DNA of 64,000 nucleotides, from the NCBI GenBank assembly GCA_041685145.1, contig JAWLGJ010000002.1, positions 1 through 64,000 on the forward strand, given 5' to 3'. The position numbers and the translations under genes are program-made. The notes beneath the pieces were generated by a model. The model had not been told where the DNA came from. It did no database searches and worked only from the letters and a program-made list of their open reading frames with translations. The first letter of the stretch is position 1, and each line of letters begins with the position of its first letter. Positions 59,002-64,000 of the stretch are shown here, piece after piece. Source of the DNA: JAWLGJ01 sp041685145 (GTDB lineage: Bacteria > Pseudomonadota > Alphaproteobacteria > Rhodospirillales > Magnetospirillaceae).

Positions 59002-60222
59002 CTACTCCTGTTCGTTGAGCCAGACCGGCCCCGCCGGGGTCTCGCCCGCCGCCGCGCGCCCGGTGATGTCGATGGCCCGCGCGAAGTGCTCCGCGGTGAG
59101 GTCGGCGCCGGCCAGGCCGCCGATGAAGCTGACCGCCGGCATCAGGCGCCCGCCCGCCGACAGCGTCGCCAGCACGTCCTGGTGCACGGGGCCGCTGTTC
59201 CAGCCGAAATTGACCGAGCGGTCGACGACGCCCACGGCGTTGACCTTGGCCAGGGCGGCGGCCATCGCCCGCACCGGCCAGGGCCGGTAGGTCTTGACCT
59301 TCAACAGGCCGACGCGGGTGCCGGCCTCGCGGGCGGCGTCGACGGCGTCCTTGGCGGCGCCGGTCATGCTGCCGATGGTGATCAGGGCGAAGTCGGCGTC
59401 CTCAAGGCGGTATTCCTCGACCAGCGGCGCCCAGCGGCGCCCGATGCGCGCCGCCCAGTCCTCGTGCGCCTCCTCGATGACGCGCAGCGCGTTCTGCATC
59501 CCGCGCATCTGGCTGCTGCGGTAGCGCACGAAGCGCGCCGGGCCGGGCCCGCCGGCACCGCCCGTCAGCGGGTCGACGCCCATCGGCCGGTCGGGGTCGA
59601 GCGCCACATGCCAGTTGACGTCCTTGGGCCCCAGGAAGGCATCGACGTCCTCGGGCAGCGGCACCTCGCAGCGGCCGACGCCGTAGGACAGGTAGTTGCC
59701 GTCATGGCAGACATTGACCGGCAGCATCACGTCATGGTGCTCGGCCACGCGATAAGCCATGACGGTGGTGTCCAGCACCTCCTGGATGGACTCGCAATAG
59801 ATCTGGATCCAGCCCGCCTCGCGCGCCGTCATGGCGTCCTGGTGCCCCCCCCAGACGCATTGCGGCGTCAGCAGGTCGCGGGTGACGAGCGAGGCCACCA
59901 TCGGCAGCCGCATCCCCGGCGTGCGCACATAGGGCTCGAACATGAAGGCGAGGCCGGGGCCAGAAGTGGCGGTGTAGGTGCGGGCGCCGGCCAGGCACGC
60001 GCCCTGCAACGCCGAGAGCACCGAATGCTCGCCCTCCAGGTTCATCAGCTCGGCGTCGAGCGTGCCTTCGGCGATGAATTTCGACAGATACTCGACCAGC
60101 GACGACTGCGGCGTGATGGGGTAGACGGCCACCACGTCCGGCCGCGCCAGCGCCACGCCGCGCGCGGCGGCCTCGTTGCCGTTGCAGACGATGACCCGTG
60201 TTTCGTTGGAGATCTTGCTCAT
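59002..60222 (-). CDS. padG: Phenylglyoxylate dehydrogenase alpha subunit
   Basis: 406-residue alpha part of a pyruvate:ferredoxin-oxidoreductase-type enzyme. Typical blocks: GNEAAARGVALARPDVVAVY, YPITPQSSLVEYLSKFIAEG and the YTATSGPGLAFMFEP thiamine-side loop. It pairs with PadI to form the TPP active site. The start ATG overlaps the padF stop as ATGA. Confidence 0.92.
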   Translation of the reverse strand: MSKISNETRVIVCNGNEAAARGVALARPDVVAVYPITPQSSLVEYLSKFIAEGTLDAELMNLEGEHSVLSALQGACLAGARTYTATSGPGLAFMFEPYVRTPGMRLPMVASLVTRDLLTPQCVWGGHQDAMTAREAGWIQIYCESIQEVLDTTVMAYRVAEHHDVMLPVNVCHDGNYLSYGVGRCEVPLPEDVDAFLGPKDVNWHVALDPDRPMGVDPLTGGAGGPGPARFVRYRSSQMRGMQNALRVIEEAHEDWAARIGRRWAPLVEEYRLEDADFALITIGSMTGAAKDAVDAAREAGTRVGLLKVKTYRPWPVRAMAAALAKVNAVGVVDRSVNFGWNSGPVHQDVLATLSAGGRLMPAVSFIGGLAGADLTAEHFARAIDITGRAAAGETPAGPVWLNEQE

Positions 60223-60518
60223 TCCGCCGTCCCCGCCTCATCGATCATCACGATCGCGCCGTGCGGGCACTCCTCGGCGCAGACGCCGCAGCCCTTGCAC
60301 ACGCGGTAATCGACGTCGAACCACGTCGGTTTCTCGACCATGCACTGCACCGGGCAATACAGCCAGCAGGTGGCGCATTTGACGCATTTGTCGCGGTCCA
60401 CCACCGGCCGCTTCGCCCGCCAGTCGCCGGGCAGCATGGGGTTGAGCTTGGTGGCGATGGGACACAGGTCGTCGGGGACAGTGCCGGCATCGAAGAGGTC
60501 ACGCGACTGGCGGCGCAT
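60219..60518 (-). CDS. padF: Phenylglyoxylate dehydrogenase delta (ferredoxin) subunit
   Basis: 99 residues with two [4Fe-4S] motifs: CVKCATCWLYCPVQCMVE and CKGCGVCAEECPHGAIVM. This is the 2[4Fe-4S] delta subunit common in 2-oxoacid oxidoreductases. It overlaps the padE stop by 20 bases and the padG start by four, so translation is coupled across three genes. Confidence 0.93.
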   Translation of the reverse strand: MRRQSRDLFDAGTVPDDLCPIATKLNPMLPGDWRAKRPVVDRDKCVKCATCWLYCPVQCMVEKPTWFDVDYRVCKGCGVCAEECPHGAIVMIDEAGTAE

Positions 60519-61086
60519 CCTTCACCCTCCCCTTCACGTTATGGACCGTGGTCTCGTTGTAGCCGCGCTCGACCGCTTCCAGGTTCTGCCGCAGCCCGGC
60601 ATCGCGGAACTGGGACTGGGCGATGGCGTCGCGCAGCGCCTCCAGCGTCACCAGGCCGCTGGCGCGGGCGAAGGCGCCCAGCATCACCGAATTGGTGATC
60701 GGGCGTCCGAAAATGTCCAGCGCGATGCCGACGGCGTCGCACAGCCCCACCGAACCCACCGCCGGCGGCAGGTCGAGTTCCTCCACCGGCCGGCCGCTGG
60801 CCTGCACCAGCAGGCCGCCGTCCTTCATGCCGGCGAAGATGTCCACCGCCCGGCCCACCGTGGTGTCGATGCACACGATGCTGTCGGGGTGATAGATGTT
60901 GGTCATCTGGCGGATGGGCCGGTCGTCGAGGCGCACGCAGGCCAGCACCGGCGCGCCGCGCCGCTCGAACCCGAAGGTCGGAATGGCCACCGCATGGCGC
61001 CCTTGCGCCACCAGCGCCCGCGCCAGCATCTCGGAGGCCAGGACGGTGCCCTGGCCGCCGCGCCCGTGAATGCGGATTTCGTGCAT
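60499..61086 (-). CDS. padE: Phenylglyoxylate dehydrogenase gamma subunit
   Basis: 195 residues of the 2-oxoacid:acceptor oxidoreductase gamma family: MHEIRIHGRGGQGTVLASEM at the N-terminus, GFERRGAPVLACVRLDD, and FGRPITNSVMLGAFARA. It binds CoA or closes the complex. Two bases from the padD stop, so it is in the same operon as the Mo-enzyme genes. Confidence 0.92.
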   Translation of the reverse strand: MHEIRIHGRGGQGTVLASEMLARALVAQGRHAVAIPTFGFERRGAPVLACVRLDDRPIRQMTNIYHPDSIVCIDTTVGRAVDIFAGMKDGGLLVQASGRPVEELDLPPAVGSVGLCDAVGIALDIFGRPITNSVMLGAFARASGLVTLEALRDAIAQSQFRDAGLRQNLEAVERGYNETTVHNVKGRVKDAPPVA

Positions 61087-61088
61087 GG

Positions 61089-62051
61089 CTAGTCCTCCCA
61101 GCCTGGCCGGGCGCCGGGCCCGGGGGTGCCCGCCCCCCGCGCCGGCGCCTTGGGAATGGCGAAGCCCTGGGTGAAGGCGGCGCGGGTGATCAACCGCGCC
61201 TTCAGCACCCAGCCCGCCGCCAGCCCGACAAGCCCCGCCGCCGCCATCAGCGGCAGCGGCTGCGGCACCAGCCACGCCAGCACCAGCAGCGCCGCCGGCA
61301 GGGCGTTGCCGAGGAACACGAAGGGCGCGTTGGCGCCCCTCAGCACCTCCAGCGCCCGGCGCGGCACCGCCGCACCCCGCCGCAGCCCGCCGAGATAGCC
61401 CAGCCATGCTGCCACACGCGCCACCAGCAGCGCCAGGAACAACACCGCCGTCGCCGCCAGCGCCGCCGGCTGCACCGCCGCCGCCAGCGCCGTCACCACC
61501 CCGGCCCCTTCGGCCAGGCCGGTGGTCATGATCAGCGGCACCACGCCCGCCGCGCGCCAGGCGGGGATGCCCTTGGCGGCCGCCAGGATGCGGGCCTGAC
61601 AAAACAGGAACACCAGCGCCAAAGCCGCCGCCAGCGCCAGCAGCGCCGGCGCCCCGGTCCAGGCGGCCAGCAGGCCGGCGCCGAACACCGGCATGGCGGC
61701 GATGGCCTCGCGGGTCATCCACGAGGTCTGCGGGTGGAAGAAGACGTTGATCGCCCGCCACGGCCGCCCGATTTCCATCCAAACGCAGAACAGCCCGGCG
61801 CCGATGAGGGCCAAGCCGGCCAGCGCGAACAGCCACACGGGCCCGCCGAGGAACGCCGCCAGCGCCCCCGCGACCAGAACGCCGGTCCCGGCGCCGCCGC
61901 CCATGAAATTGCCGGCGGCGCGCATGTCCCAGCCGCTTTGCGGCCGCGGCGGCACGATGCGGAAATGCTGGTCGCGCCACGGCGGGCGCCGTCCGGCATC
62001 CTTGTGCTTTTTCGGCGGATTGAGTCCGGTGATAACGCGGCTGGAGGTCAT
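61089..62051 (-). CDS. padD: Phenylacetyl-CoA:acceptor oxidoreductase membrane anchor
   Basis: 320 residues with about eight membrane segments and a charged N-terminal tail (PPKKHKDAGRRPPWRDQHFR). Similar in layout to DmsC/NrfD anchor subunits that hand electrons to quinone. ATG 62051 overlaps the padC stop as ATGA. It anchors PadB and PadC to the cytoplasmic membrane. Confidence 0.87.
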   Translation of the reverse strand: MTSSRVITGLNPPKKHKDAGRRPPWRDQHFRIVPPRPQSGWDMRAAGNFMGGGAGTGVLVAGALAAFLGGPVWLFALAGLALIGAGLFCVWMEIGRPWRAINVFFHPQTSWMTREAIAAMPVFGAGLLAAWTGAPALLALAAALALVFLFCQARILAAAKGIPAWRAAGVVPLIMTTGLAEGAGVVTALAAAVQPAALAATAVLFLALLVARVAAWLGYLGGLRRGAAVPRRALEVLRGANAPFVFLGNALPAALLVLAWLVPQPLPLMAAAGLVGLAAGWVLKARLITRAAFTQGFAIPKAPARGAGTPGPGARPGWED

Positions 62052-62698
62052 GACCGGCGCCCCCACAGGTAATGGATGTTGGGCCCGGTCCCCAACTCCT
62101 CGTGCATCCGGAACGATTCGTTCTCGGCCAGCAGGCGCGAGACATTGCTGTTCGGGTCATCAAGGTCGCCGAACTGCAGCGCCCCCGACAGGCAGGCGTT
62201 GACGCAGGCCGGCGTGGCGTCGGGGTCGACACCGGGGGTAAGGCCGTTGGCGGTGCCGTAGTCGATGCGGTCGACGCAGAAGGTGCACTTCTGGGCCACG
62301 CCGAGCATGTCCTCGCGCAGGCGCGCCACCTCGGGCTCGGTGGCCGTGTCCCCATAGGCCCAATCGGGCTGCGACACCTTGTAGCGGGCGTCGTAGGGGC
62401 AGGCCATGAAGCAATAGGCGCAGCCGATGCACTTGTCGTAATCGACGTGGACGATGCCGTCGTCGCGCTTGTAGGTCGCCGTCGTCGGGCACACCGAGGC
62501 GCAGGGCGGGTCGTCGCAATGCATACAGCCCACCGGCACGAACACGCGCCGGACATCGGGAAAGGTTCCGACCTCCATGTCCAGCACGCGGCGCCACTGC
62601 ACCCCCGGCGCCGTGCCGTTGGCGTGCTTGCAGGCGGTGGTGCAGGTCTGGCAGCCGACGCAGCGCCCAAGGTCGGCGATCATGCCCCATTTGCTCAT
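62048..62698 (-). CDS. padC: Phenylacetyl-CoA:acceptor oxidoreductase iron-sulfur subunit
   Basis: 216 residues with four [4Fe-4S] cysteine groups: CVGCQTCTTACKHANG, CMHCDDPPCASVCP, CIGCAYCFMACPYDAR and CTFCVDRID with ACVNACLSGAL. This is a DMSO-reductase-type electron-transfer subunit with the typical MSKWGMIADLGRCVGCQTC start. ATG overlaps the padB stop. Confidence 0.94.
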   Translation of the reverse strand: MSKWGMIADLGRCVGCQTCTTACKHANGTAPGVQWRRVLDMEVGTFPDVRRVFVPVGCMHCDDPPCASVCPTTATYKRDDGIVHVDYDKCIGCAYCFMACPYDARYKVSQPDWAYGDTATEPEVARLREDMLGVAQKCTFCVDRIDYGTANGLTPGVDPDATPACVNACLSGALQFGDLDDPNSNVSRLLAENESFRMHEELGTGPNIHYLWGRRS

Positions 62699-64000
62699 CG
62701 CCGCCCCCCCTTCGCCTTGCGCAGGAACACGCGCACCACGTCGGCGCCCGAGCCGGTGGAGTCGGTCAGGTCCATGTCCATCGGCACCAGCGAGTTCATG
62801 CTGGGGGTGTCGAATTCCTTGGCCAGCGGCGTCACCCGGTGCCCGAACTGGCCGATGAGCAGCAGGGTGTCGGGGCGGATGCCCTGGCGCACCACCGCCA
62901 TCGCCTCGACCGAGCGCAGGTACGAGCCCACTTCGACGCGGTCGCCGTCCTCGATGCCCAGCCGGTCGGCGGCTTCGGCGTTGATGATGATGCCGCGATG
63001 GCCGGCGACGTTCTCCGCCGCCTCGCGGATCATCTGGATGGCGGCGTTGTTGCCCCAGTTGTACTGCATACTGCGGGCGGTCAGCAGCCAGAACGGGAAA
63101 TCGTCGGGATTGGCGCCGGTCTTGGCGATGGCCCGCTCCCAGATGCCGGGGAAGTCGTGCCACTCCGGCAGCGGCGTGTATTCCTCAAGCTGACGGTCCC
63201 ACCAGTCGATGCCCGACTCGTGCAGGCGGCGGCCCAACTGGGTGCCGATGCGCAGCAGGCGCTCCTGATAGGGCAGCTCGAACCGCAGCCCCAGTTCGCG
63301 CAGGCGCGGGAACAGGTACCATTCCAGCTTCGGGAACGGCGCCACCATGAAGCCGTTCTCGCGGAACCAATCCAGGCCCACGACCTCCTCGCCGTCGCTG
63401 AGTTCCGCCGAGGCGGACTTGCAGGCGGCATCCCAGATTTCCTCGACCGAGTGTTCCTCGTCCTCGGAGAGCGAGAAGTCGAACTTGCCGTTCTTGAGGC
63501 TGACCCCGCCGGCGCCGCGATTGACGGCGTTGTTGTATTCGGCCAGCAGCCCCGCGCGTTTGGCGATCTGGGTGGCGATCCAGGTGAAGTCGCGGGCCTC
63601 GCCGCGCGGCGGCACCGCCGGCTGGCGCAGCGCGAAGCCGTGATGCTCCCAGTACTGCTCGACGTATTTGGTGCCGCCGATGCGGATGAGCTGGGTGCTC
63701 TCCAGGTCGGTGGCGTCGGGCAGCAGGATGTCGGCCATGTGGTTGGTTTCGTCGTGGGTGTAGGCGAAGGCGACGACGAATGGGAAGCGGGCCATCGTGT
63801 CCTCGATCCGGGGGGTGTCCCAGAACGAGATGGCCGGATTGGTGCGGTAGAGGAACCAGATGTCGGGCAGCGACGGCTGCGGCCACTGCTCGGGCGATTT
63901 TTCCGCGAACATCCAGGCCAGGTGCGTCGGCCCCAGCGCCTGGCTCCAGGGGCTGTTGGCGGCCAGGGGAATGAGGGTGCGATAGCCGTTGCGGGTGGTC
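62695..64000 (-). CDS. padB: Phenylacetyl-CoA:acceptor oxidoreductase molybdenum subunit (partial, N-terminus beyond window)
   Basis: The last 434 residues of a DMSO-reductase-family molybdoenzyme; the frame stays open to the window edge. Visible: SLPDIWFLYRTNPAISFWDT, FAYTHDETNHMADILLPDA, and the C-terminal molybdopterin-dinucleotide-binding domain with RLGIEDGDRVEVGSYL and GQFGHRVTPLAKEFDTPSMN. The catalytic Mo ligand and Fe-S N-terminus are outside. It oxidises phenylacetyl-CoA to phenylglyoxylate at the alpha carbon. First of the pad genes seen. Confidence 0.9.
   Translation of the reverse strand, partial: TTRNGYRTLIPLAANSPWSQALGPTHLAWMFAEKSPEQWPQPSLPDIWFLYRTNPAISFWDTPRIEDTMARFPFVVAFAYTHDETNHMADILLPDATDLESTQLIRIGGTKYVEQYWEHHGFALRQPAVPPRGEARDFTWIATQIAKRAGLLAEYNNAVNRGAGGVSLKNGKFDFSLSEDEEHSVEEIWDAACKSASAELSDGEEVVGLDWFRENGFMVAPFPKLEWYLFPRLRELGLRFELPYQERLLRIGTQLGRRLHESGIDWWDRQLEEYTPLPEWHDFPGIWERAIAKTGANPDDFPFWLLTARSMQYNWGNNAAIQMIREAAENVAGHRGIIINAEAADRLGIEDGDRVEVGSYLRSVEAMAVVRQGIRPDTLLLIGQFGHRVTPLAKEFDTPSMNSLVPMDMDLTDSTGSGADVVRVFLRKAKGGRR

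Overview
The window is a 64 kb stretch of very GC-rich bacterial chromosome, with the third codon position almost always G or C. Gene content points to an alphaproteobacterium, most likely of the Rhodospirillales type (Magnetospirillum/Azospirillum-like). The clues are EF-P with EpmA/EpmB, the mreBCD-mrdA-rodA cluster, an NAD-linked soluble formate dehydrogenase, TRAP uptake, and anaerobic aromatic degradation. Taxonomy is inferred from gene families, not from rRNA. No tRNA, rRNA, CRISPR, transposase, integrase, phage or recognised defence gene was seen.

Region 1 (1-5.4 kb): translation genes. rpsB (cut by the window start), infA and cspA lie on the minus strand. A small membrane protein and epmA (minus) diverge from epmB-efp-suhB (plus); together epmA, epmB and efp form the EF-P beta-lysylation system. 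Region 2 (5.5-9.7 kb): a MotA/ExbB-like channel with an OmpA-domain coiled-coil partner, then ettA. Region 3 (9.9-19.8 kb, all minus): leuA with a leucine-rich leader peptide, then mreB-mreC-mreD-mrdA-rodA, a DHDPS-family lyase and a permease. Region 4 (19.85-28.6 kb): a Pat-type protein acetyltransferase divergent from an AMP-forming acyl-CoA synthetase and a stand-alone acyl carrier protein, then a PilJ/PAS histidine kinase divergent from a hemerythrin-receiver protein and a SoxS-like thioredoxin. Region 5 (28.6-45.9 kb): formate dehydrogenase (fdsA plus a fused fdsG-fdsB), an ABC1 kinase, pepF, an acyl-CoA synthetase, mobB, an OmpR-type two-component system, a proline-racemase-like enzyme with an unusual active site, a quinone oxidoreductase, msrB, a Na/Ca exchanger and a ferritin-like protein.

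Region 6 (46-64 kb) is an aromatic catabolism supercluster. hcrCAB (4-hydroxybenzoyl-CoA reductase) diverges from a TRAP transporter, a MarR regulator and an aromatic acid-CoA ligase. Next comes a complete pad series in the order padB-C-D-E-F-G-H-I-J (padB cut by the window end) for phenylacetate to benzoyl-CoA. Both branches end at benzoyl-CoA, so a benzoyl-CoA reductase is expected elsewhere in the genome.

The most interesting signals are: an interspersed two-hairpin intergenic repeat at two distant convergent junctions; operator-like repeats between hcr and the TRAP operon; a leucine attenuator; the Ser/Thr active-site pair in the proline racemase family protein; the acyl-CoA synthetase/ACP/Pat locus; and the pairing of an oxygen-binding receiver protein with a divergent kinase. 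I found no clearly new multi-gene system. Most of the window is recognisable metabolism.
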